A stretch of DNA of 64,000 nucleotides from TMED14 sp003507115 (GTDB lineage: Bacteria; Bacteroidota; Bacteroidia; Flavobacteriales; Schleiferiaceae): assembly GCA_943787925.1 (NCBI GenBank), contig CALSOH010000002.1, positions 124,001 through 188,000 on the forward strand, read 5' to 3'. Shown here in pieces: positions 24,425 through 33,422 of this stretch. Made by a program: the position numbers and the translations under genes. Positions within the stretch are counted from its first letter, which is position 1. The number at the start of each line of letters is the position of its first letter. The notes below the pieces were generated by a model. It was not told the origin of the DNA, did not search any database, and saw only the letters and a program-made list of their open reading frames with translations.

Positions 24425-27031
24425 AAACGCGCCTGCAACGCCGCCAATTTGGCCTGGCTGTCGTGGACCTTTTTCCGTTCAATCTCAATGACCGCAGGAG
24501 GAGCATTATTCACGAAGCCGGGATTACTGAGTTTCTTTTCGATGGACGCAATGAAGCCGGTGTAGTAGGCAATGTCCTTCTCAATTTGAGCGCGGTCTTC
24601 GTCGCTCAAGGCCGCTTCGACGGCAGAGAAAACGAGGAAATACTCGCGGGTACCTGCGAGAATGGCCAAGGCTCCGTCGGGCACCTCCGAGGAGGCTCCA
24701 GGCGCATGGACGAGCTTTTCCACGACGGCCAGGCCGGAGGGCGCCTCGCCTTTAAAGCGAAGGTCTAAGGGCTGCTTAAAAGACAGATTGCGCTCCTTGC
24801 GAACATTGCGGAGGGCCACAATGAGTTCTTCAACATGCGCAAAGGCCGCGAGTTGGTTGCGGTCGGCGGTGCTTGGTTTGGGCCAATCTTGAAGATTCAA
24901 GAAACGGTCCGAATCCACCTCACGCAGCACATGCCACGCTTCCTCGGTGATGAAGGGCATAAAGGGATGTAACGCTTTCATGAGGGCCTCAAAGAAATCC
25001 ACGGTCTTCGCCAGGACGGGTGCTGCGATAGGCTCGCCATAGGCCGGTTTCACCATCTCGAGGTACCACGAGCAGAAATCGTCCCAAATCAACTTGTACA
25101 AACGCATCAAGGCATCCGACAAGCGGTACTTCATAAAATCGTCTTCGAGTTGCGTGAGCGTTTCGGAAAGTACTTGCTCAAACCAGGTCATCGCCCAGAT
25201 CGAGGCCGCATCGACTTCTCCGTCTCCCGCTTCCCAGCCCTTAACGAGCCGAAGGGCATTCCAGACCTTGTTGGAGAAGTTTCGGCCTTGAAGGCAGAGG
25301 TCTTCATCAAATGGCAAGTCATTGCCCGCCGGAGAGCTCATCAGCATACCCATGCGCACGCCATCGGCCCCATATTGCTCTATGAGCGCCAGGGGATCCG
25401 GTGAATTACCGAGGGATTTGGACATTTTACGGCCCAGCTTGTCGCGAACGATGCCCGTGAGGTAAACTTTTTCAAAGGGCTTTTTGCCCGTGTATTCATA
25501 GCCCGCCATCGCCATGCGTGCGACCCAGAAGAAAAGAATTTCGGGGGCCGTAACGAGATCTTGGGTGGGATAGTAGTAGTCGAGTTCGGGATTGTTGGGC
25601 TTGTTGATGCCATCAAAAACGGAAATGGGCCAAAGCCAGCTGGAGAACCAGGTGTCCAAACAATCTTCGTCTTGGCGCAAATCGCTCGCTTGAAGGCGGT
25701 TGTTGCCGCTCGCCTGGCGAGCCTTTTTCGAGCGCTTCTTCCACCGACAGGGCCACCACAAAGTCCTCCTCGCCTTCTCCGTAGAAATAGGCGGGAATCT
25801 GGTGACCCCACCAAAGTTGGCGCGAGATGCACCAGTCCTTGACGTTTTCCATCCAGTGGCGGTAGGTATTCTTAAATTTTTCCGGGATGAGCTGGATTTC
25901 GTCGCCCATCACGGCGTCGAGGGCGGGTTTGGCGAGTTCGGGCATGCGGATCCACCACTGCAAGGACAGGCGAGGTTCGACGACGGCGCCGGTGCGCTCG
26001 GAGGTGCCTACCGTGGACGCGTAGGTTTCGACTTTGACGAGATCGCCGCGTTCTTCGAGGTGGGCGGCGGTGGCTTTTCGGGCCGCGAAGCGATCCATGC
26101 CCGCCCATTCCAAACCGTGCTCGTTTAGGGTGCCGTCCTCGTTCAGCACGTCGATGACGTCGAGGCCGTGCTTTTGGCCAATGGCAAAATCGTTCCAGTC
26201 GTGCGCAGGCGTCACCTTCAAGCAGCCCGTGCCAAAATCAGGCGTCACATACTCGTCCGTGATAATGGGGATCTCCATGCCGCCTAGGGGAACCCGAACG
26301 TGCAATCCGTGCAGCGCCGTGTAGCGCTTGTCTTTGGGGTTGATGGCGATGGCGCGGTCGGCCATGATGGTCTCCGGGCGCGAGGTCGCTACGGTCAAGT
26401 AGGTGCCGGGCTTCTCCACGACTTCGTAGCGAACGTAGTAGAGCTTGGCCTGAATATCCTTGTGCAGAACTTCCTCATCGCTCAGCGAGGTCTTCGCCTC
26501 GGGGTCCCAATGAACCATGCGCTGTCCGCGGTAGATGTGGCCCTTTGCGTAGAGGTCGACAAATACTTTCAGGACGCTTGCGCTGCGCGTTTCGTCCATG
26601 GTAAAGGCGGTGCGGTCCCAATCGCAGGAGGCGCCCAAGGTTTTGAGCTGCTCCAGAATGATGCCGCCGTGTTTGTGCGTCCACTCCCAAGCATGCTCCA
26701 GGAAGGCCTCGCGGCTGAGATCCGACTTTTTGATCCCGGATTCGCGCAACTTCTGCACCACCTTGGCTTCCGTGGCGATGGACGCATGGTCTGTCCCGGG
26801 GACCCAGCAAGCGTTGTAGCCGCGCATTCGGGCACGTCGGATCAGGACATCCTGAATGGTATTGTTGAGCATATGCCCCATGTGCAAGACGCCGGTAACG
26901 TTGGGCGGCGGGATGACAATGGCGTAAGCGGGTCGCTCATCGGGCGTGGAACGGAAGGCATTTCCATCCATCCAACGCGTATACCAAAGTCGCTCTACCA
27001 GGCCGGGAGCATATTTCGAGGCAATTTCCAT
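24418..27031 (-). pseudogene. valS: Valyl-tRNA synthetase, interrupted by a frameshift
   Basis: The two pieces together make a normal class-I ValRS of about 870 residues. The first frame (27031 to about 25725) has PPNVTGVLHMGHM (HIGH motif) and the editing domain; the second (about 25730 to 24418) has LDTWFSSWLWP, GRKMSKS, the anticodon-binding domain and the C-terminal coiled coil (IEKDIAYYTGFIASIEKKL). The shift falls in an A5 run (plus-strand T5 at 25724-25728): with four A's the protein reads EEALEKARQASGN and continues without a break. The gene is essential and otherwise intact, so a sequencing or assembly error is likelier than decay. The start at 27031 follows the promoter 6 bases upstream. 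Confidence 0.85.
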
Positions 27032-27037
27032 ATGCCG

Positions 27038-27045
27038 CAAAGGTA
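27038..27045 (-). promoter_or_regulatory. -7 element TACCTTTG for valS
   Basis: An exact match on the minus strand, ending 6 bases before the ATG at 27031. Confidence 0.55.
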
Positions 27046-27060
27046 GGATGTGGCACTTTT

Positions 27061-27091
27061 TTTGCCGTAACCAATATGGCGGTTACATTTG
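27061..27091 (+). promoter_or_regulatory. Promoter of the DUF1573 gene
   Basis: TTTG at 27061-27064 (-33) and TACATTTG at 27084-27091 (-7) are separated by 19 bases, the classic Bacteroidota arrangement. The ATG is 35 bases further on, so this mRNA has an ordinary leader. Confidence 0.65.
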
Positions 27092-27126
27092 CCGTCCAAG
27101 ACAATCAAAATTCAAGCACAAAAGCC

Positions 27127-27573
27127 ATGAAAAATTTCTACGCCACTGCCGCCCTGGTATTTGCTTCCAGCTTGGCCATGTACGCCCAAGAAGCGAATCC
27201 CAACGCCGCAAACATCGCGTTTGAGAACAAGACCATCGACTATGGTAAGCTCGAAAAAGATGCGAACGGAGAACGGGAGTTCACCTTCAAGAACACCGGC
27301 AAAGAGCCCTTGATCATCTCTAATTGCGTGGGTTCATGTGGTTGCACCGTGCCCCAGTGGCCCCGTACACCCATCGCTCCGGGTGCTACCGCTTCCATCA
27401 AAGTGAAGTACGACACCCGCCGCGTCGGCCGCTTTCAGAAGACGGTCACCGTTCAGAGCAACGCCAGCAACGCCACGGAGGTATTGACGATTAAAGGAGA
27501 AATCCTCGCTCCAGAAGCGACGCAGACGGCTCCTGTGAACACCACAACCGGCACTTCCAAGGTCTCCAAGTAA
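27127..27573 (+). CDS. DUF1573 domain exported protein
   Basis: 148 residues: signal peptide (ATAALVFASSLAMYAQ), then one DUF1573 Ig-like domain (FENKTIDYGKLEKDANGEREF, GSCGCTVPQWP, IAPG, SIKVKYDT) and a Thr-rich tail. These abundant Bacteroidota exported proteins lack an assigned function; the CGC motif cysteines may bind metal or form a disulfide. The start at 27127 gives a normal signal peptide and fits the promoter. Closed by a terminator. Confidence 0.85.
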   Translation: MKNFYATAALVFASSLAMYAQEANPNAANIAFENKTIDYGKLEKDANGEREFTFKNTGKEPLIISNCVGSCGCTVPQWPRTPIAPGATASIKVKYDTRRVGRFQKTVTVQSNASNATEVLTIKGEILAPEATQTAPVNTTTGTSKVSK

Positions 27574-27598
27574 ACCTTTGACCTCAGAATGATTCTGA

Positions 27599-27624
27599 CC
27601 CGCTGCGCAAGCAGCGGGTTTTTT
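27599..27624 (+). terminator. Intrinsic terminator after the DUF1573 gene
   Basis: CCCGCTGC (27599-27606) pairs with GCAGCGGG (27611-27618) around a GCAA tetraloop, then T6. It ends 15 bases before the aminotransferase ATG. Confidence 0.92.
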
Positions 27625-27639
27625 GTTGAAATTTGCCCC

Positions 27640-28839
27640 ATGCCTCATATCTCTCAGCGTGGTCAGGCCATGCCTGCCTCTCCCATACGAAAATTGGTTC
27701 CCTTCGCCGAAATGGCCGAGCAACAAGGAAAAAAAGTTCACTACCTGAATATTGGGCAGCCGGACATTCCCAGTCCCGCCGGAGCGATGGACGTACTCCG
27801 ACACCATGAAGTGAAAATCCTGGCGTATTCGCACTCGGCCGGATTTATCAGCTATCGCAAAAAGCTCGTCGACTACTACAGCAAGCACGGAATTCACATC
27901 AGTCCGCAAGACATGATTGTCACTACGGGAGGTTCAGAAGCGTTAGCGATTGCGATGGGAGCGATTTTGGACCCGGGCGATGAAGTCATCATTCCCGAGC
28001 CCTACTATGCCAATTACCTGGGGTTTGCGACCGCTTCCGGGGCGGTGGTCATCCCGGTGGTGAGTAGCATCGAGAGCGGTTTTGAGCTTCCTTCCATGTC
28101 CGAGATTGAGTCCTTGATTACCCCTAAGACCAGAGCATTGTTGCTCTGCAACCCAGGAAATCCAACGGGGAAGTTGTACACGAAAAAAGAACTGGCTCAG
28201 GTGCGCAAAATCGCCTTGAAGCATGACATCTTCATTATTGCCGATGAAGTCTACCGCGAATTCACCTATGACCGCCTGAAGCACACCTCTGTCATGAGTT
28301 TGGAAGGGATGGAAGAGCATGCCATCCTCATCGATTCCGTGTCCAAGCGGTACAGCATGTGCGGGGCACGCATCGGCCTTCTGGCCTCCAAAAATGAAGC
28401 CTTTATGTCCTCCGCCATGCGTTTTGCCCAAGCTCGCCTCTCCCCGCCTACCTTCGAGCAAATCGCGGCAGAAGCCGCTCTGGAAACACCTGTTGCCTAT
28501 TTCAAGGAGGTCAATGTGGAATATACTAAGCGCCGCGATTATTTGATCGGGCGTCTCAACGCCATGGAAGGGGTCTTTTGCCCAAAGCCTTCCGGCGCTT
28601 TCTACTGCATGGCGCAATTGCCGGTGGAAAATTCGGACCACTTCTGTCAATGGATGTTGGAGTCCTTTGACCACGATAACAATACGGTGATGATGGCTCC
28701 GGCCGGCGGGTTTTACACGGATTCTTCTCTCGGTGCACAACAGGTGCGCCTGGCATACGTGCTGGATGTCCACGACTTGAAGATTGCCATGGACGCGCTC
28801 GAAGTCGGTCTCCAAGTCTATCCCTACCGATTGGCATGA
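27640..28839 (+). CDS. PLP-dependent class I/II aminotransferase
   Basis: A 399-residue fold-type I aminotransferase of the aspartate aminotransferase superfamily. LNIGQPDIPSP, the cofactor-binding TTGGSEALAIAMG, CNPGNPTGKLY, the cofactor Asp in IIADEVYREF and the lysine region DSVSKRYSMCGARIG (Schiff-base Lys) are all present. Substrate unknown; aspartate or another amino acid is likely. The start at 27640 lies 16 bases after a terminator; a degenerate -7 element (GAAATTTG) ends 4 bases upstream. The stop overlaps murB. Confidence 0.85.
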   Translation: MPHISQRGQAMPASPIRKLVPFAEMAEQQGKKVHYLNIGQPDIPSPAGAMDVLRHHEVKILAYSHSAGFISYRKKLVDYYSKHGIHISPQDMIVTTGGSEALAIAMGAILDPGDEVIIPEPYYANYLGFATASGAVVIPVVSSIESGFELPSMSEIESLITPKTRALLLCNPGNPTGKLYTKKELAQVRKIALKHDIFIIADEVYREFTYDRLKHTSVMSLEGMEEHAILIDSVSKRYSMCGARIGLLASKNEAFMSSAMRFAQARLSPPTFEQIAAEAALETPVAYFKEVNVEYTKRRDYLIGRLNAMEGVFCPKPSGAFYCMAQLPVENSDHFCQWMLESFDHDNNTVMMAPAGGFYTDSSLGAQQVRLAYVLDVHDLKIAMDALEVGLQVYPYRLA

Positions 28840-29855
28840 CCTGGGAAGACCATGCCTCCCTAGCGCCCTACAATACCTTTGGCATCGATGCCAAGGCGGA
28901 GCGCCTGGTGCATTTGGAATCCGAGGCCTGTGTCGCTGAATATCGCCTGCATCCTCAAGGCTATGCCCACCAATCTCTGCTTTTGAGCGGAGGCAGCAAC
29001 ATGCTATTGTGCGCGGATGTGCCCGGAACCACGGCCCGAATCGCATGGACAGGGATGGAGGTCGTCCGCGAATCCGATGACCACGTCTGGCTCAACGTGG
29101 CCGCCGGCGAAAACTGGCATGAGACCGTGCTTTACACGGTTTCGCAAGGCTGGGGTGGGCTCCAAAATCTCTCGTTGATTCCTGGCTTAGTCGGGGCGGC
29201 TCCAATCCAGAACATAGGTGCCTATGGGGTGGAGTTAGCCGATTCCATGGATTCTCTACGTTTTTACGATTGGGCCACCGGTGACATTCGCGTGATGTCG
29301 GCGGCCGAATGCGCCTTTGGGTACCGAGATAGTCTGTTTAAAGGGGCACTCAAAGGCCAAGGTGTCATCATGTCCGTCACCTTTCGCCTCACCAAGCATT
29401 CCCATGCTTTGAAAACGAGCTATGGAGCCATCCAGGATGAACTCAGCGCCCGTGGTCAGGAGCCCTCTGTAGAAAGTATTTCTGAGGCCGTGATCGCGAT
29501 TCGTCAGAGCAAACTGCCCGACCCCAAGGTGCTGGGCAACTCGGGCAGTTTTTTCAAGAATCCCGCCTTGCCTGCCGAACAAGTGGCCGCCTTGACTGCA
29601 CTTCACCCGAGCCTTCCACAGTATCCGCAAGCCGATGGCAGCGTGAAAGTGGCCGCTGGTTGGCTGATTGAACAGGCCGGATGGAAAGGAAAGCGCGTCG
29701 GAAACGTCGGCATGCACGCCCAACAAGCTTTGGTTTTGGTGAATTATGGCGGTGCATCCGGTCCGGAACTCTGGGCCCATGCCCAACGCGTTCAAGCCTC
29801 CGTGGAGGAGCAGTTTGGCATTCGTTTAGAGCCGGAAGTCAACCTCATCAAGTAA
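28836..29855 (+). CDS. murB: UDP-N-acetylenolpyruvoylglucosamine reductase
   Basis: A 339-residue FAD enzyme making UDP-MurNAc in peptidoglycan synthesis. NTFGIDAKAERLV, GGSNMLL, the FAD-binding IPGLVGAAPIQNIGAYG, the catalytic serine in LGNSGSFFKNP and LEPEVNLI at the C-terminus place it in type I MurB. Coupled to the aminotransferase by an ATGA overlap. Confidence 0.95.
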   Translation: MTWEDHASLAPYNTFGIDAKAERLVHLESEACVAEYRLHPQGYAHQSLLLSGGSNMLLCADVPGTTARIAWTGMEVVRESDDHVWLNVAAGENWHETVLYTVSQGWGGLQNLSLIPGLVGAAPIQNIGAYGVELADSMDSLRFYDWATGDIRVMSAAECAFGYRDSLFKGALKGQGVIMSVTFRLTKHSHALKTSYGAIQDELSARGQEPSVESISEAVIAIRQSKLPDPKVLGNSGSFFKNPALPAEQVAALTALHPSLPQYPQADGSVKVAAGWLIEQAGWKGKRVGNVGMHAQQALVLVNYGGASGPELWAHAQRVQASVEEQFGIRLEPEVNLIK

Positions 29856-29888
29856 CGCGTATCTCCTTGAGGATTGTGCCCGGCGCCC

Positions 29889-29896
29889 TACCTTTG
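29889..29896 (+). promoter_or_regulatory. -7 element TACCTTTG for the small membrane protein
   Basis: An exact match ending 5 bases before the ATG at 29902. Confidence 0.55.
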
Positions 29897-29901
29897 TTCC
29901 C

Positions 29902-30105
29902 ATGGCAGCAACATTCAAATTAATCCTCGTCGCAGCGGGCCTTTTGGGCATCGGACTCCTTGGTATGGCCGTCAAAATTTGGGGCAAAAAGGACGGTGAA
30001 TTCGCCGGAACCTGTGCATCCAATTCCCCTTTCTTGAACAAGGAAGGAGAACCCTGCTCCTTTTGTGGAGCGCTTCCCGAGCAGCAGTGCCAGAAGGAGA
30101 GCTAG
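29902..30105 (+). CDS. Small membrane protein, 67 aa
   Basis: One N-terminal membrane helix (LILVAAGLLGIGLLGMAVKIW) and a short tail with four cysteines (GTCASNSP, PCSFCGALPEQQC) that could bind a metal or form disulfides. Small proteins of this pattern recur in Bacteroidota, often near apbE and the nqr genes as here, but the function is unknown. Its TAG stop forms the first bases of the octamer array. Confidence 0.75.
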   Translation: MAATFKLILVAAGLLGIGLLGMAVKIWGKKDGEFAGTCASNSPFLNKEGEPCSFCGALPEQQCQKES

Positions 30106-30240
30106 AGGGCTTGAGGGCTTGAGGGCTTGAGGGCTTGAGGGCTTGAGGGCTTGAGGGCTTGAGGGCTTGAGGGCTTGAGGGCTTGAGGGCTTGAGGGCTT
30201 GAGGGCTTGAGGGCTTGAGGGCTTGAGGGCTTGAGGGCTT
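30105..30240. repeat. 17 perfect tandem copies of GAGGGCTT
   Basis: The 8-mer GAGGGCTT is repeated 17 times without a mismatch over 136 bp, beginning on the last base of the preceding stop codon. The reverse complement AAGCCCTC differs by one base from TAGCCCTC, a rotation of the CTAGCCCT octamer at 24.3 kb. The frames read through it give only repetitive peptide, so it is not a gene. 30241-30325 beyond it holds nothing recognisable. Confidence 0.95.
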
Positions 30241-30325
30241 GGCAAAAAACGGAAAGTCCCGGCGCGCAGCGAAGGTCCACCACAGAGTTTAAGGGTAAAA
30301 GAGATGAAACCTTTAAGCGTAGCGG

Positions 30326-30414
30326 CTTCAGCGCGAAACGCGTGCTCTCTAGCTTCAGCGCGAAGAGCGTGCTTTCTAGCTCTCTAGCCTCCTAGCGCGA
30401 GGGCGAAGCCCGAG
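30326..30414. repeat. 27-bp tandem pair plus octamers and hairpin
   Basis: Two adjacent 27-bp units (30326-30352 and 30353-30379, three mismatches) begin CTTCAGCGCGAA and end CTAG. They are followed by CTAGCTCT, CTAGCCTC and CTAGCGCG, then a GGGC-GAA-GCCC hairpin (30401-30411) just after the apbE stop. Same vocabulary as the array at 24.3 kb. The hairpin may help end the nqr-apbE transcript. Confidence 0.8.
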
Positions 30415-31485
30415 CTACTCAGCCAAGTTCCATGACGCCCAGACCTGCAGGCCTTCCGCTTCGTTTCCATAAATCAATAGGGCGTCCCATTCGGGATGTT
30501 CGACCAACCACTGCTTGGTTTTTTCCATGCCCATAGCCATGGCGGCGGTCGCCATTCCGTCTGCTTCCGCACAGGTCGGGCCGATGAGCGTGGCACTCAA
30601 GACATCGGTCTGAATGGGCCAGCCCGTTTTAGCATCCAGGGTATGACCGTAGTGTGCGCCGGTAGCGGGGTCCACTTTGTAATTTCGGTAATTGCCGCTG
30701 GTGGCCAATGCACGTTCATGGAGCTCCACGGTTTGGGCATACTCGGAGGATTTCCCTTGCTGTGGAAGATCGATGCCCACCTTGTAAGCGCTTCCATCCG
30801 GCTTTACACCGAAAGTGCGTACCTCTCCCCCAATTTCCACAAAGGCAGCCGTAGCACCTCGTGCGCGCAGCGAATCGCACACAATATCAACCGAATGGCC
30901 TTGGGAGAAACTCATAAAGTTCAATTGGGTGCGTACGCCCTCTCGACCGGGAGCAGGACGTCCTTGGTTGAGCGCCAATTTGGCCGGAGAGTCACCCGTG
31001 CAGATGTGGGCCAATGAAAACCAGCTGGTATCCCCCACGTGCTGCATGAAGGCCTTTAGAGCCAACGTATCGCTCGGAGCGAGGGTAGCGGGCCCCACCC
31101 CAAAGCCCCAGGCCTCAATGACGGGTGCGAGCGTAGGATCCAGCGCACCTTTTGTCTCATAGTACAAGGCACGCCCTATTTGCAGGAGCTCACAGAGGTA
31201 GGGATGGTCTGGTGCGACGACGACCGACCCGTTCAAGGCCGAAATCAACGAAGTACTGTCCCAAGGGGAAGCTACATGGTTGTACTCCGCCAGCCAACGC
31301 TGGATGTCGGAGGCCTCGACGCGCGCGTCGCCATAGACGGTGATGTGAAACGTCGTTGCTTGGGCCTCCCCCTCAAAATACAGGGTTTCCTCCGCGGGCT
31401 GGCAACCAGCTACCGAAAGCAGCGCGCCAAAAAAAGCGGCCAAGGCCGCTTTTCTTAGGAGGCAGGGATTACCCACCAAAGTCAT
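30415..31485 (-). CDS. apbE: FAD:protein FMN transferase ApbE, lipoprotein
   Basis: 356 residues from the ATG at 31485. The signal peptide has a lipobox (VAGC), then the ApbE fold: EGEAQATTFHITVYG, GALDPTLAPVIEAWGFG, FVEIGGEVRTFG, ATSGNYRNY, HTLDAKTGWP and AEADGMATAAMAMG. It attaches FMN through a phosphoester bond to Thr in NqrB and NqrC outside the inner membrane. It begins 17 bases inside the end of nqrF, so the modifying enzyme is made with its targets. Confidence 0.93.
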   Translation of the reverse strand: MTLVGNPCLLRKAALAAFFGALLSVAGCQPAEETLYFEGEAQATTFHITVYGDARVEASDIQRWLAEYNHVASPWDSTSLISALNGSVVVAPDHPYLCELLQIGRALYYETKGALDPTLAPVIEAWGFGVGPATLAPSDTLALKAFMQHVGDTSWFSLAHICTGDSPAKLALNQGRPAPGREGVRTQLNFMSFSQGHSVDIVCDSLRARGATAAFVEIGGEVRTFGVKPDGSAYKVGIDLPQQGKSSEYAQTVELHERALATSGNYRNYKVDPATGAHYGHTLDAKTGWPIQTDVLSATLIGPTCAEADGMATAAMAMGMEKTKQWLVEHPEWDALLIYGNEAEGLQVWASWNLAE

Positions 31486-32776
31486 CGAATGACACATTCT
31501 CTGCAGGGACGCCGAAGTCATCGACCATCTTCAGAACCGCCGCATTCATCATGGGAGGTCCGCAGAAATAGTATTCAATATCCTCGGGCGCATCGTGCTT
31601 GGACAAATAGTTGTCGATCAAGGCTTGGTGTACGAATCCAACAAATCCGTCGCCTTCATCGTCCATGCTGGACTTGGCCTTCCAGTTGTCTTCGGGCAAA
31701 GGCTCAGAGAGAACCATGTTAAACTTGAAGTTTGGGAACTCCTTTTCAATGTTCTCAAAGTCGTCAATGTAGAAAAGCTCACGTCGTGAACGACCTCCGT
31801 ACCAATATGATACTTTGCGGCCCGTCTTCAATGTATGGAAGAGGTGGAAGAGGTGCGATCGCATGGGCGCCATACCGGCTCCACCGCCGATGTAGATCAT
31901 TTCCGAATCGGTTTCCTTGATGTGGAACTCCCCGTAAGGACCCGAAATGGTCACCTTGTCGCCTGGCTTCAAGTTGAAAACAAAGGAAGAGCACACACCT
32001 GGATTCACATCCATCCAGCCGTTTTTAGAGCGATCCCATGGCGGGGTAGCGATACGAATGTTCAACATGATGATGTTGCCCTCCGCGGGGTGGTTGGCCA
32101 TCGAGTAGGCACGGAAGAGGGGCTCTGGGTTGCTCATCTTGAGATCCCACAATCCAAACTTATCCCATTCCGATTGAAACTCATTTGGCGCTTTACCCAA
32201 GCGTGGATGGGCCGTGATGTCAAAATTTTTGAAGTCCACATCAATCGCGGGAACGTCCACCTGGATGTAGCCCCCTGCCAGGAAGTCCAAGCTTTCGCCT
32301 TCGGGAAGCTTGACTACAAACTCCTTGATGAACGAAGCCACATTGTAATTGGAAACCACTTCACACTCCCACTTCTTGATGCCAAAAATTTCATCGGGCA
32401 CTTTGACCTTCATGTCATTTTTCACCTTGACTTGGCAACCCAAGCGCCAGTTGTCGGCAATTTGCTTGCGGTTGAAGAATCCAGTTTCCGTAGGAAGGAT
32501 TTCGCCACCCCCTTCGAGGATTTGGCACTTGCACATTCCGCAGGTGCCTCCTCCGCCACACGCGGAAGGCAAAAATATTTTTTGATTGCTCAGGGTGCCC
32601 AAAAGCGTGCTTCCAGATTCCACTTCCACGGTGTCCCCATTGATTTCCAATTTCACAGGACCGGAGGGGCTGAGACGAGCTTTCGCTTGAAGCAAAATGG
32701 TCACCAAGGCCAAGATGACCAGGGTGAATACCAGAACGCTGACAAGAAGAACAGTAGATGATGCGGCTAAAAACAT
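31469..32776 (-). CDS. nqrF: Na+-translocating NADH:quinone reductase subunit F
   Basis: 435 residues. The entry point for electrons from NADH: N-terminal membrane helix (5-29), a ferredoxin-like 2Fe-2S domain (C73, C79, C82, C114), then FAD (RAYSMANHP) and NADH (IGGGAGMAPMRSH) binding domains and the C-terminal YYFCGPPMMNAAV. Length is slightly above Vibrio NqrF (408). Gap to nqrE 15 bp. Confidence 0.96.
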   Translation of the reverse strand: MFLAASSTVLLVSVLVFTLVILALVTILLQAKARLSPSGPVKLEINGDTVEVESGSTLLGTLSNQKIFLPSACGGGGTCGMCKCQILEGGGEILPTETGFFNRKQIADNWRLGCQVKVKNDMKVKVPDEIFGIKKWECEVVSNYNVASFIKEFVVKLPEGESLDFLAGGYIQVDVPAIDVDFKNFDITAHPRLGKAPNEFQSEWDKFGLWDLKMSNPEPLFRAYSMANHPAEGNIIMLNIRIATPPWDRSKNGWMDVNPGVCSSFVFNLKPGDKVTISGPYGEFHIKETDSEMIYIGGGAGMAPMRSHLFHLFHTLKTGRKVSYWYGGRSRRELFYIDDFENIEKEFPNFKFNMVLSEPLPEDNWKAKSSMDDEGDGFVGFVHQALIDNYLSKHDAPEDIEYYFCGPPMMNAAVLKMVDDFGVPAENVSFDDFGG

Positions 32777-32791
32777 GGTATGATCGACGGA

Positions 32792-33409
32792 TTAGAGTTT
32801 GATTCCCATAAAGCTCATGAAGGCGATGCCCATCAAGCCCGTGATAATAAACGTAATGCCCAGGCCACGCAAGGGTGCAGGGACATGGCTATATTTCAAC
32901 CTTTCGCGGATGGCCGCGATGGCCACAATGGCCAACAACCAACCAATCCCCGAGCCAAATCCAAACACGGTGGCTTGGCCAATGTTCTCGTAAGCGCGCT
33001 CTTGCATAAATAAAGAGCCTCCTAGGATGGAGCAGTTTACCGCAATCAATGGCAAGAAGATGCCCAATGCGGAGTACAAGGCTGGGGCGAATTTCTCGAC
33101 GACCATCTCCACCAATTGCACCATGGCCGCAATGACGGCGATGAACATGATAAAGGATAGGAAGCTGAGATCCATGTCCACGAAGGAAGGGTCCAACCAC
33201 TGCAGCGCCCCTTTTTGGAGGACTTTCGTCTCCAGTAAGTAGTTCACTGGCAGGGTGATGGTGAGCACGAAGGTGACCGCGAGTCCGAGACCCATGGCCG
33301 TTTTGACCGTTTTGGAAACCGCCAAATAGGAGCACATGCCTAGGAAGTAGGCAAAAATCATATTGTCAATGAAGATGCTCTTGACGAAGATGTTGAGGAT
33401 TTCTTGCAT
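32792..33409 (-). CDS. nqrE: Na+-NQR subunit E
   Basis: A 205-residue integral membrane subunit with six predicted helices. FAYFLGMCSYLAVSK in the first part and AVNCSILGGSLFM in the second carry the symmetry-related cysteines that hold the intramembrane iron centre together with NqrD. Gap to nqrD 13 bp. Confidence 0.96.
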   Translation of the reverse strand: MQEILNIFVKSIFIDNMIFAYFLGMCSYLAVSKTVKTAMGLGLAVTFVLTITLPVNYLLETKVLQKGALQWLDPSFVDMDLSFLSFIMFIAVIAAMVQLVEMVVEKFAPALYSALGIFLPLIAVNCSILGGSLFMQERAYENIGQATVFGFGSGIGWLLAIVAIAAIRERLKYSHVPAPLRGLGITFIITGLMGIAFMSFMGIKL

Positions 33410-33422
33410 GATTCCTGGTGGC

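Noticed and set aside
25613..25761. Programmed frameshift in valS
   Set aside because: The shift required is +1 at an A5 run; no slippery heptamer or downstream pseudoknot is evident, and ValRS is not known to use recoding.
29972..30283. A minus-strand frame with eight-residue ALKPSSPQ repeats
   Set aside because: The repeats are the octamer array read in frame; no start signal, and its ends run into the neighbouring gene.
24259..30414. CRISPR array
   Set aside because: Units are 8-27 bp, directly adjacent, with no unique spacers and no cas genes.
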